A stretch of DNA of 5,846 bases, taken from positions 1 to 5,846 of the forward strand of contig JANXSC010000653.1 of assembly GCA_025352845.1 (NCBI GenBank), in the 5' to 3' direction. This DNA is from Opitutaceae bacterium. Lineage in GTDB: Bacteria > Verrucomicrobiota > Verrucomicrobiia > Opitutales > Opitutaceae. The notes below the pieces were generated by a model. It saw only the letters and a program-made list of their open reading frames with translations, did not search any database and was not told the DNA's origin. Shown piece by piece: positions 1-5,846 of this stretch. The position numbers and the translations under genes were made by a program. Numbering within the stretch: position 1 is the stretch's first letter; every line of letters begins with the position of its first letter.

Positions 1-276
1 GTCCGCGGCGTCGCCATCGAGGGCTCGGTGCGCCATCCGCAAAAAAATCCGCCGCCGCGCGTGCAGCGGGCGTGGGCGGCATTCTCCGCGATGATGACGA
101 AGGGCCACGATCCCGCGCACGCCGCCGCAGCCCTGCGCCGCGCGTTGCTGCGCCAGCGCAGCGGCACGGTGCGCATGGGGCGATTTTTTCAGGCCGTCGT
201 CGCGCCGTTCTCGGCGCGCTTCGGCTCGTTGCCGCTCAAGCGCCGTGTGCAGGCGAAGTATTTCGACGTCGGCTGA
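1..276 (+). CDS. C-terminal end of an unrecognised protein (partial)
   Basis: The reading frame is open from the first base and ends at a TGA at 274-276, so only the last 91 residues of a protein that begins outside the window are visible. I do not recognise the family. The fragment is strongly basic, with many Arg and Lys residues and Ala-rich helical-looking stretches, and ends in KYFDVG. No transmembrane segment or catalytic motif is obvious. The stop lies only 5 bases before the ATG of the glycosyltransferase at 282, so the two are probably co-transcribed and perhaps translationally coupled; this suggests, but does not show, a role in the same glycolipid or glycan pathway. A GTG at 28 could serve as a start for an 82-residue protein, but the frame runs on upstream of it, so a truncated longer gene is the simpler reading. 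Confidence 0.6.
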   Translation, partial: VRGVAIEGSVRHPQKNPPPRVQRAWAAFSAMMTKGHDPAHAAAALRRALLRQRSGTVRMGRFFQAVVAPFSARFGSLPLKRRVQAKYFDVG

Positions 277-281
277 CGCCC

Positions 282-1550
282 ATGCCCAAGCTTCGCATCC
301 TTGTCCTGACTTCGAGCACCGGTGGCGGTCACGACGCGCGCGCCGAGGCGTTTGCCGAGTGGTGTTTCCAGCTCTACCGGCACGACGTCGACGTGCGCAT
401 CGAGCAGATGCTCGAAAAGTCCTCCGTGGTGAATCGCACGGGCGTCAATCTCTACAACCGGATCCAGCGCGCGGCGCCCTGGCTGCACAAAGTTTTCTAC
501 GCGCTCGTCGAGCTGCTGAGTTACCTGAACACCCGCCGTGTCACCTTCGGCGCCGGCTACTATCTCGAAGTGCTGCGCGACTACCAGCCGCACCTCGTGT
601 TCAGCGTGCATGACTGCCTCAACCGCGGCTATTTTCAGCTCGCGCGCAAAACGCTCGGTGCGGAGAAGGTCCGCTGCGCGACCTACTGCGGTGAATTTTC
701 CGGCGGCTGGGGCTACTCGCGTAACTGGATCGAGCCCACCGCCGATCTCTATGTGTCGCGCACTCCGACGGCCCGCGACTATGCGGTGAAGTGCGGCATC
801 CCCGCCGAGAAAGCCAGCGTGCGCGGCTACCTCATGCTGCCGCGCCAACACCTCGAAGTGCTCGGCCCCGCGGAGCGCCGCGCCTTCCTCGTGAAGCAGC
901 TCGGCCTCGACCCGGAAAAATTCACCGTCTTCCTCGCCACCGGCGGCAACGGCGCCAACAACCACTTCGCCCTCCTCCCCGCGCTGCTCGCCCACGCCGG
1001 CCGCATCCAGGCGATCATCATCTGCGGAAAAAACAAGGAGACCTACAACGAACTCGTCCACTGGCGCGCCACGCACCCGGAGTTCGCCTGCCACATCGAG
1101 GGCTACTCCGACAGCGTCCACCTCCTGATGCAGGCGAGCGACGCCATCGTGACGCGCGGCGGCACCACCACCTGCGCCAAGGCCCTCCACTTCCGCTGCC
1201 CGATCATTTTCAACGCCTTTGGCGGCATCATGCCGCAGGAGGAACTGACGTGGAAATTTTTCCGCAACGGCGCCGCCTCCGAAAAAATTGAGGACGCCGC
1301 CGACTTCGCCCGCATCATCGGCACGTGGATGGCCAACCCGACCGCCCACGCCGGTGTGCGCGAGAATTTCCTGAAACTCCGCTACGAGGAAGACCCCACC
1401 GTGCTGATCGACGAACTCGTCGCGCTCGGCAACGAGGCCGCGCACGAGAAGTTGCAGCGTCGCGCGTTTCCACCCGACAAGGCCGACGCCCCGCGCAGCT
1501 CGCGCACGCCGTTCCCGAAGGGCGACGCGGGCGCTTCGGCGCGCCCGTAG
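282..1550 (+). CDS. MGDG synthase / diacylglycerol glucosyltransferase-like glycosyltransferase (GT28 type)
   Basis: A 422-residue protein with the two-domain GT-B plan of MGDG synthase and UgtP-type enzymes, which move a sugar from a UDP-sugar to diacylglycerol at the inner face of the membrane. The N-terminal domain opens with the family signature LTSSTGGGH at residues 9-17, followed by an acceptor-side region with LYNRIQRAAPWL near 58-68. The C-terminal domain starts with the glycine-rich loop ATGGNGANNH (219-228), then IEGYSDSVHLLMQASDAIVTR (272-292 region) and the donor-binding region RGGTTTCAKAL (292-302) and MPQEE (317-321). Residue 300 is Lys where relatives usually have Glu. The last 35 residues are Pro-, Arg- and Ala-rich and look disordered. 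The ATG at 282 is chosen because the signature begins just after it; an upstream in-frame extension to about 72 would overlap the preceding gene and lacks family character. No Shine-Dalgarno is evident. Lipid acceptor and sugar are inferred from family only. Confidence 0.85.
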   Translation: MPKLRILVLTSSTGGGHDARAEAFAEWCFQLYRHDVDVRIEQMLEKSSVVNRTGVNLYNRIQRAAPWLHKVFYALVELLSYLNTRRVTFGAGYYLEVLRDYQPHLVFSVHDCLNRGYFQLARKTLGAEKVRCATYCGEFSGGWGYSRNWIEPTADLYVSRTPTARDYAVKCGIPAEKASVRGYLMLPRQHLEVLGPAERRAFLVKQLGLDPEKFTVFLATGGNGANNHFALLPALLAHAGRIQAIIICGKNKETYNELVHWRATHPEFACHIEGYSDSVHLLMQASDAIVTRGGTTTCAKALHFRCPIIFNAFGGIMPQEELTWKFFRNGAASEKIEDAADFARIIGTWMANPTAHAGVRENFLKLRYEEDPTVLIDELVALGNEAAHEKLQRRAFPPDKADAPRSSRTPFPKGDAGASARP

Positions 1551-1630
1551 CGCACTCCGCGTCATCACGCTGCAATCGGTGCGCAATCCGCTTGGCCGCG
1601 GCGCGGCGGACGCTCTAGCTTCGCGCCACC
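1551..1630. other. 80-base gap with a weak GC-rich hairpin
   Basis: This is the only sizeable gap in the plus-strand glycosyltransferase run. A 5-base inverted repeat, TCCGC at 1587-1591 and GCGGA at 1606-1610, encloses a GC-rich loop that itself contains the palindrome CCGCGG. No T-tract follows, so it does not look like an intrinsic terminator. I see no convincing -35/-10 pair and no Shine-Dalgarno before the TTG at 1631. The gap leaves open whether the two GT4 genes share a transcript with the upstream gene. Confidence 0.25.
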
Positions 1631-2890
1631 TTGTCCGCGCCGCCGCCCGTCATCGCCTATCTCTTCACCACGTTTCCGAAAAACACGGAGACGTTTCTCC
1701 AGCGCGAGATCATCGCGATGAAGCAGCACGGCGTGCAGCTCCGCATCTTTTCGCTCTGGGGCGGCGGCGGCAGTTTTCGCGGGCTCAGTGTCGCGCGCTT
1801 CAACAAGTGGCGGCTCCTCACCCTCGTCTGGATGATTCCGTTTGAGTCGTGGCGGCGGCCCGCGGTGCTGCGGCAGGTGCTGCGCGGGCTCTTCACGCGG
1901 CGCGCACCGTCGTGGATGAATTTTTGGGAGAACATGCTCGGTGCCGGTTTCGCCTGTCTCTTCGCGCACGAGTTTCGGAAAAATCCGCCGGCGCTCATCC
2001 ACGCCGCGTGGGGCGGCGCGCCGGCCACCGCCGCGTGGCTGCTCTGGCGGCTCGACGGCCACCGTTTCAGTGCGGCCGCCCACGCATACGACATCTACGA
2101 GCACGGCGGCGACTGGTGGCTGAACGACAAACTGGAACACGCCGCATTTATCCACACCTCGACCGAGATGGGCCGTCGCGCACTCTTGGAACGCGGTCTC
2201 GCCAAGGAAAAAATCCACTGCATCCGCCGCGGCCTCGACCGACTGCCGGCGATGAAACCGCTGCGCGCGTCACGCGCGCCGCTGCACCTCGTGTGTGTCG
2301 CGCGCCTCGTGGAAAAAAAGGGCCTCGATCACCAGCTCCGCATTTACGCGGCGCTGCGTGCGGCCGGCGTGCCGTTTGCCGCGCGGATCGTAGGCGAGGG
2401 TCCGCTGCGCGCCGAACTCGAAAAACTCGCCGGCCACCTCGGCGTCGCCGCGCACATTACGTTTACAGGTCATCTTCCCCAGCACGAAGTCTGGAACCAA
2501 CTCCTCTGGGCCGACGTGCTCCTCCATACCGGCGTCATCGCGCCAAGCGGCGATCGCGACGGGCTGCCCAACGTGATTCCAGAGGCGATGGCCGCCGGCG
2601 TGCTCGTGCTCACCTCGCCCGTCGCCGCCACCACCGAGGCGATCACGCAGGGCATCACCGGACTCGTCGCGCCCGTCGACCTGCCGGGCGACTGGGTCTC
2701 CGCGCTGCGCCGGCTCTCCCTCGACGATCCGTTTGCCGAGCGGCTCCGCGCCGCCGCGCGCCGCTGGGTCGAGGAGAACTTCGACGCGCATAAAAACGCC
2801 CGCCGCCTCCTCACCCACTTCGAGCGCACGATCGCCGCGCCGCCGCCCGCCGCCACGGCCGCGCCCGAGGTCGCGGCTGTGCGCCCATGA
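1631..2890 (+). CDS. GT4-family glycosyltransferase (WcaL/AmsK-like)
   Basis: A 419-residue GT-B glycosyltransferase of the GT4 / Glycos_transf_1 type, resembling enzymes that add sugars to exopolysaccharide or lipid-linked glycans in the cytoplasm. The N-terminal motif AYLFTTFPKNTETFLQREI (residues 9-27) is typical of the WcaL/AmsK-like subgroup, and AHAYDIY lies at 150-156. The C-terminal domain begins near 218 with LHLVCVARLVEKKG (to 231), then RIVGEGPLRAELE (252-264), ITFTGHLP (276-283) and the donor-binding segment GDRDGLPNVIPEAMAAG (307-323). In this last segment the usual E-x7-E pair reads D310...E318. The tail after 400 is Pro/Ala-rich and probably disordered. The start is a TTG: an in-frame TAG at 1616-1618 leaves only five codons upstream, and later starts would remove the conserved N-terminal motif. 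The stop overlaps the next gene by four bases (ATGA). Sugar and acceptor are unknown. Confidence 0.9.
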   Translation: MSAPPPVIAYLFTTFPKNTETFLQREIIAMKQHGVQLRIFSLWGGGGSFRGLSVARFNKWRLLTLVWMIPFESWRRPAVLRQVLRGLFTRRAPSWMNFWENMLGAGFACLFAHEFRKNPPALIHAAWGGAPATAAWLLWRLDGHRFSAAAHAYDIYEHGGDWWLNDKLEHAAFIHTSTEMGRRALLERGLAKEKIHCIRRGLDRLPAMKPLRASRAPLHLVCVARLVEKKGLDHQLRIYAALRAAGVPFAARIVGEGPLRAELEKLAGHLGVAAHITFTGHLPQHEVWNQLLWADVLLHTGVIAPSGDRDGLPNVIPEAMAAGVLVLTSPVAATTEAITQGITGLVAPVDLPGDWVSALRRLSLDDPFAERLRAAARRWVEENFDAHKNARRLLTHFERTIAAPPPAATAAPEVAAVRP

Positions 2891-3897
2891 TTTTTTTCGA
2901 CACGACGAAGACCGGCGACGCGCGCCACCGCTCCGGCCTCACGCGCGTCAGCGCCCGGCTGCGCGCCGGCCTCGGCTCCGCCGCCACCGGCGGCGCATGG
3001 CACGCAATCACGCCGCAGCACGACGATTGGTTTCTCACCACCGAGCTATTTTCCGAGGAAGAGCGACCGGGATTCACCGCGTTTCTCGCCGCGCGGCGCT
3101 GCCGGCTCGCCGCCGTTTTCCACGACGCGATTCCGCTGAAGCATCCGCACATCACCTGGCCGCAGAGCGTCGCCCGCCATCCAGGCTACATGAAACTCCT
3201 CGCGCGTTTCGATCGCGTGTGGGCCGTGTCGCAGGCGAGTCGCGAGGAGCTGCTCGGTTTCTGGCGCTGGCAGGGCGTGGAGCAGGTGCCGCCTGTTGAT
3301 GTGCTACCGCTCGGCGCTGACTTCGATGGCACGCCGCGCGGCGCGAGCCGACTCGTGCCCGCGATCCCTTGGTTGCTCTGCGTCGGAATCATCGAGCCGC
3401 GGAAAAACCAAGCGCTGCTCCTCGACGTCTGCGCGCAACTCTGGGCCGAGGGTCTGGCGTTTGAACTCCACCTCGTCGGCCGTGTGAACCCGCACTTCGG
3501 CCGGCCCATCGCCGCACAAATCAAACAACTCCGGCGCACGCATCGCGACACGCTGCATTTTCACGAAGCGGCCGACGACGCGACGCTCGCCCACCTCTAC
3601 GCGATGGCCCGCGCCACCGTTTTCCCCACGATCGCCGAGGGCTGCGGACTGCCGCTGCTCGAATCGCTCTGGCGCGGCGTGCCTTGCGTGTGCAGCGATC
3701 TGCCGGTGTTGCGCGAGAATGCCGACAGCGGCGGCTGCCTGCCCGTCCCCCCCAACGATTCCGCGGCCTGGAAGGACGCCCTGCGGCGCATCGTCACCGA
3801 CGACGCGCTCGCGAATCGACTCACGCGCGAAGCGACAGCTCGCCCGCTCCCAACGTGGCAGGCTGCCGCCAATACGCTCGCCGCGGCGCTGCGTTAG
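2887..3897 (+). CDS. GT4-family glycosyltransferase, short form
   Basis: A 336-residue protein with a clear C-terminal GT4 (Glycos_transf_1) domain. PWLLCVGIIEPRKN (161-174) marks the start of that domain, followed by FELHLVGRVNPHFG (192-205) and TVFPTIAEGCGLPLLESLWRG (244-264), which contains a perfect E-x7-E motif (E251 and E259) for binding the nucleotide-sugar donor. CSDLPVLRENA (269-279) is also typical. The N-terminal half is compact and less conserved but carries LAAVFHDAIPLKHP (74-87) and VWAVSQASREELL (111-123), both common in mannosyltransferase-like GT4 enzymes that act on O-antigen or exopolysaccharide intermediates. The start ATG overlaps the stop of the preceding gene (ATGA), which argues for translational coupling and for the two enzymes acting in one pathway. 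At 336 residues it is at the short end for GT4, but no domain appears missing. The exact sugar cannot be deduced. Confidence 0.9.
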   Translation: MIFFDTTKTGDARHRSGLTRVSARLRAGLGSAATGGAWHAITPQHDDWFLTTELFSEEERPGFTAFLAARRCRLAAVFHDAIPLKHPHITWPQSVARHPGYMKLLARFDRVWAVSQASREELLGFWRWQGVEQVPPVDVLPLGADFDGTPRGASRLVPAIPWLLCVGIIEPRKNQALLLDVCAQLWAEGLAFELHLVGRVNPHFGRPIAAQIKQLRRTHRDTLHFHEAADDATLAHLYAMARATVFPTIAEGCGLPLLESLWRGVPCVCSDLPVLRENADSGGCLPVPPNDSAAWKDALRRIVTDDALANRLTREATARPLPTWQAAANTLAAALR

Positions 3898-3907
3898 GCG
3901 CCCCGAA

Positions 3908-4564
3908 TTATTTCACCGGCGTCAGGGCCGCAGCGTCGGTCGCGCCCGCCGGCGGCGTCCCGCCCTCAAGATTTTTAATCGCGGCCTCGCGCACTGAGTT
4001 GATCATCGGGGAATTTCGCGGAATATCGATTTTCGTTTCCATGTGCGAGTCGGTCGCGAGGTGCGTGACCGCCACGGCGGAAAGGAGCGGCATCGCCGCT
4101 TCCACCCGGCCGGCGAGGCCGAGCACGGCGACGCGCACATCCCAGAGTTCGGTGCCCGTCGCCTTGTCGACCGAGCGGCCCGGATTGTCACGCGCGGAGA
4201 GCTGGAGGAAAGTTTCCCGGCCCGAGGGGTCGGTGCGCCCGGCCATGTCGGTGCCGTAGGAGACCTCGATAAAAATTTCCGGGGCCACATTCGGCGGCGG
4301 CTCGAACATCCCGAGGCCCACGAGCGCCGCATCGAGGCAGGCCTTGACAACTTTCACATCGACCTGCGCCTGCGTGACGGTCGTTTTTTTGGCCACCAGC
4401 CGGTAGGATTTTCCCGTCGGCTTGGTGACCCCGGGGGCACTGATCGCATCAACCAGGACCTTGTGCTTGGGCACAAAGATGCCGAAGCAACCGGAGCCGG
4501 CCAGCATCACGCCGGCACCAAGCAGCCATGCGCCCGCGCGCAAGAGAGAACCAGGGAATTTCAT
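3908..4564 (-). CDS. Probable lipoprotein of unknown function
   Basis: A 218-residue protein with an N-terminal export signal: Lys2, Arg9, a hydrophobic stretch at 11-22 (GAWLLGAGVMLA) and a Cys at 26 in AGSGC. The Cys context is that of a lipobox, but Gly at -3 is unusual, so lipid attachment is likely rather than certain. The mature part has KHKVLVDAI (33-41), SYRLVAKK (53-60), a helix with ACLDAALVGLGMFEPPP (75-91), EIFIEVSYG (96-104) and ELWDVRVAVLGLAG (139-152), then a Pro/Ala-rich C-terminus. A pattern of a short strand, a helix ending in a 'GMFE' turn and a strand reading 'IFIEVSYG' loosely recalls DUF4136-type lipoproteins, but I cannot assign it. I prefer the ATG at 4562-4564 because the signal peptide starts there; another in-frame ATG at 4643-4645 would add 27 residues. 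It lies downstream of the PTS enzyme I gene on the same strand. No function is proposed. Confidence 0.8.
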   Translation of the reverse strand: MKFPGSLLRAGAWLLGAGVMLAGSGCFGIFVPKHKVLVDAISAPGVTKPTGKSYRLVAKKTTVTQAQVDVKVVKACLDAALVGLGMFEPPPNVAPEIFIEVSYGTDMAGRTDPSGRETFLQLSARDNPGRSVDKATGTELWDVRVAVLGLAGRVEAAMPLLSAVAVTHLATDSHMETKIDIPRNSPMINSVREAAIKNLEGGTPPAGATDAAALTPVK

Positions 4565-4651
4565 GCGGTTGACGCGATTGTCATACGCGCTGCGGTGGAA
4601 TTCGCAAATCCTGAGAGGTGACAACGCCGTTACCCGATTGGGCATCGGTCG
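4565..4651 (-). other. Gap between enzyme I and lipoprotein genes
   Basis: These 87 bases separate the enzyme I stop from the preferred lipoprotein start. They include a small perfect hairpin (CCGAT at 4634-4638, ATCGG at 4644-4648, 5-base loop) with no T-tract on either strand, so it is not a convincing terminator. If the alternative ATG at 4643-4645 is used, most of the gap is coding and the two genes are only 6 bases apart. Confidence 0.3.
4580..4607 (-). promoter_or_regulatory. Weak candidate sigma-70-like promoter for the lipoprotein gene
   Basis: Read on the minus strand, TTGCGA (4607-4602) and TATGAC (4585-4580) are separated by 16 bases. Each matches four of six consensus positions. 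A start of transcription near 4572 would leave a leader of only about eight bases before the ATG at 4564. A chance match is quite possible in a stretch this long. Confidence 0.2.
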
Positions 4652-5846
4652 CTATTCCGTCTTCACCCGCGTGCGGTAGAAGGCGTCGCATAGTGCGAGG
4701 ATTTCCTTCGCCGATCCGAGCGTCAGCGCCTCGGCGGCCAGCGCGCGGGCATCGGCCATCGTCATCGCGCGGATCAGGTAGCGCACCGAGGGCAGCCAGG
4801 TCGGCGACATGCTGAGGCAGTCGATCCCGAGCCCGAGCAGGAGTGGCGCAAACACGGGATCGCCCGCCATCTCGCCGCACACGCTCACGGGAATCTTCTG
4901 CCGGTGCGCCTCATCCACGATGTGGCGCAGCGTGCGGACGACCGCCGGATGCGTGGGCTCGTAGAGGTGCGCAATCCGGTCGTTCACCCGGTCGATGGCG
5001 AGCAGGTATTGGATGAGATCGTTGGTGCCGATGCTGAAGAATGAGCACTGCGTCGCCAGCAGATCGGCCGTCGCCGCCGCGCTGGGAATCTCGATCATCG
5101 TGCCGATGGGGAGCGCCTCGTCGAAGGGCACGCCGCGGGATTTCAGCTCGGCCGCGCACTCGGCGAGCACGGCGTTGGCGCGCGCGAGTTCCTCCACGCC
5201 GCTGATCATGGGATACATCACGCGCACGTTGCCAAACGCGCTCGCCCGCAGGATGGCGCGGAGCTGGTTCTTGAAAATATCCGTGTGCTCAAGGCAGAAC
5301 CGAATCGCGCGGAAACCCATGAAGGGGTTGTTCTCCCTCGGAAAAAGATCCGCGTGGCCCGCCATCGGTTTGTCGCCGCCGAGGTCGAGAGTGCGGATGA
5401 CGACCGGCTGCGGCGCCATCGCCTCGACCACGGCCTTGTAAGCGACGCACTGCTCTTCCTCAGAGGGAATCCGTGCGGAACTGAGAAACAGAAACTCGGT
5501 GCGATAGAGCCCGACGCCATCGGCGCGATAGCTCTTCACCTTGGCCACCTCATCGGCCTTCTCGATGTTGGCCATGAGCGAAATCGCCACGCCGTCGAGC
5601 GTGACGGCCGGCTGTTCGTTGGCCTCCAGCAACCGCGCCTCGAAGGTTTTTTTTCGCTCCTGGATTTTTCCGTAGCGGAACAGCGTGCTCTCCGAAGGAT
5701 TCAGGATCACGACACCATCGTAACCATCGACGATGGCCCAGTCGCCATTCGTCACGCGTTTCGTGAGGTTGCGCACGCCAACCACGGAGGGGATTTTCAT
5801 CGACCGCGCCACGATCGCGGCGTGGCTGGTCTTGCTGCCCGAGTCC
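4652..5846 (-). CDS. ptsI: PTS enzyme I, phosphoenolpyruvate-protein phosphotransferase (5' end outside window)
   Basis: The last 397 residues of enzyme I, the cytoplasmic protein that takes phosphate from PEP onto a histidine and passes it to HPr, starting the PTS cascade. The frame is open to the window edge, so the true start lies outside; about 180 N-terminal residues, mostly the HPr-binding domain, are missing. The visible part opens with GSKTSHAAIVARS, in which the phosphohistidine is codon 5822-5824. PEP-domain motifs follow in order: DGVGLYRTEFLFL, VIRTLDLGGDKP, NPFMGFRAIRFCLE, PIGTMIEIPSAAA, FFSIGTNDLIQYLLAIDR and VCGEMAGDP. Distances from the His to the two active-site Arg (107 and 143 residues) equal those in E. 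coli enzyme I (H189 to R296 and R332), and the Cys is 315 residues on (313 in E. coli). About 389 residues follow the His, the usual length, so the C-terminus is intact. A PtsP (nitrogen PTS) form with an N-terminal GAF domain cannot be excluded because that part is not visible. Confidence 0.95.
   Translation of the reverse strand, partial: DSGSKTSHAAIVARSMKIPSVVGVRNLTKRVTNGDWAIVDGYDGVVILNPSESTLFRYGKIQERKKTFEARLLEANEQPAVTLDGVAISLMANIEKADEVAKVKSYRADGVGLYRTEFLFLSSARIPSEEEQCVAYKAVVEAMAPQPVVIRTLDLGGDKPMAGHADLFPRENNPFMGFRAIRFCLEHTDIFKNQLRAILRASAFGNVRVMYPMISGVEELARANAVLAECAAELKSRGVPFDEALPIGTMIEIPSAAATADLLATQCSFFSIGTNDLIQYLLAIDRVNDRIAHLYEPTHPAVVRTLRHIVDEAHRQKIPVSVCGEMAGDPVFAPLLLGLGIDCLSMSPTWLPSVRYLIRAMTMADARALAAEALTLGSAKEILALCDAFYRTRVKTE

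Noticed and set aside
72..281. In-frame N-terminal extension of the MGDG-like protein
   Set aside because: It would overlap almost all of the upstream gene fragment, is Arg/Ala-rich shadow sequence, and the family signature starts right after the ATG at 282.
189..1586. Long open frame of 465 codons on the minus strand opposite the MGDG-like gene
   Set aside because: It lies antisense to a gene with clear family motifs, its product is low-complexity (Ala, Val, Gly, Arg-rich) with no recognisable domain, and such shadows are expected in very GC-rich coding DNA.
1565..2218. Minus-strand open frame opposite the GT4 start region
   Set aside because: Antisense shadow of the GT4 gene with a low-complexity product and no conserved motif.
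2309..2320. A_AAA_AAG heptamer in the first GT4 gene, as in the dnaX frameshift site
   Set aside because: It encodes the conserved GT4 stretch VEKKG, no stimulatory SD or convincing downstream stem-loop is visible, and the -1 frame gives only Arg-rich shadow sequence.
1849..2793. Open frame of 314 codons on the plus strand inside the first GT4 gene
   Set aside because: Extremely Arg-rich with no motif; it is the alternate frame of a gene with clear GT4 motifs.
2733..3299. Plus-strand open frame spanning the junction of the two GT4 genes
   Set aside because: Arg/Pro/Ala-rich shadow crossing two real genes in another frame.
4043..4621. Plus-strand open frame opposite the lipoprotein gene
   Set aside because: The minus-strand product has a signal peptide and a balanced composition; the plus-strand one has neither and is rich in Arg, His and Gly.
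4634..4648. Hairpin CCGAT/ATCGG as a terminator for enzyme I
   Set aside because: The stem is only 5 bp with no T-tract on either strand.
1..5846. Search for mobile elements, CRISPR, tRNA, phage or defence genes
   Set aside because: No transposase, integrase, long direct or inverted repeats, spaced repeats or tRNA-like folds were seen by eye on either strand.

Overview
The window is very GC-rich and almost fully coding. It looks like the chromosome of a diderm (Gram-negative type) bacterium: it carries a probable lipoprotein and a cytoplasmic PTS enzyme. The overall style (high GC, A-rich lysine runs inside GC-rich genes, no strong Shine-Dalgarno sequences) fits an Opitutaceae-like verrucomicrobium. 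That taxon is a guess from style and was not tested by any search.

Region 1 (1-3897, plus strand) is a run of closely packed genes. It begins with the C-terminal end of an unrecognised protein (1-276). Five bases later comes a glycosyltransferase of the MGDG synthase / diacylglycerol glucosyltransferase type (282-1550). After an 80-base gap there are two GT4-type glycosyltransferases (1631-2890 and 2887-3897) that overlap by four bases (ATGA). Three sugar transferases in one run suggest a pathway building a glycolipid or surface glycan: the first may place a sugar on a lipid acceptor and the two GT4 enzymes may extend it. Substrates cannot be read from the sequence.

Region 2 (3908-5846, minus strand) converges on region 1 with only 10 bases between stop codons. 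It holds a PTS enzyme I, cut by the window edge and missing its N-terminal domain but keeping the phosphohistidine and the whole PEP-binding domain (4652-5846). Downstream on the same strand is a small probable lipoprotein of unknown function (3908-4564). The two are separated by 87 bases if the lipoprotein starts at its signal peptide.

I found no RNA gene, CRISPR array, insertion sequence, integrase or attachment site. No stretch over 300 bases lacks a gene. The window reads as ordinary core or cell-envelope DNA; I see no clearly novel system. The most interesting points are an apparent Glu-to-Lys change in the donor-site motif of the MGDG-synthase-like enzyme, the glycosyltransferase cluster itself, and the unplaced lipoprotein.
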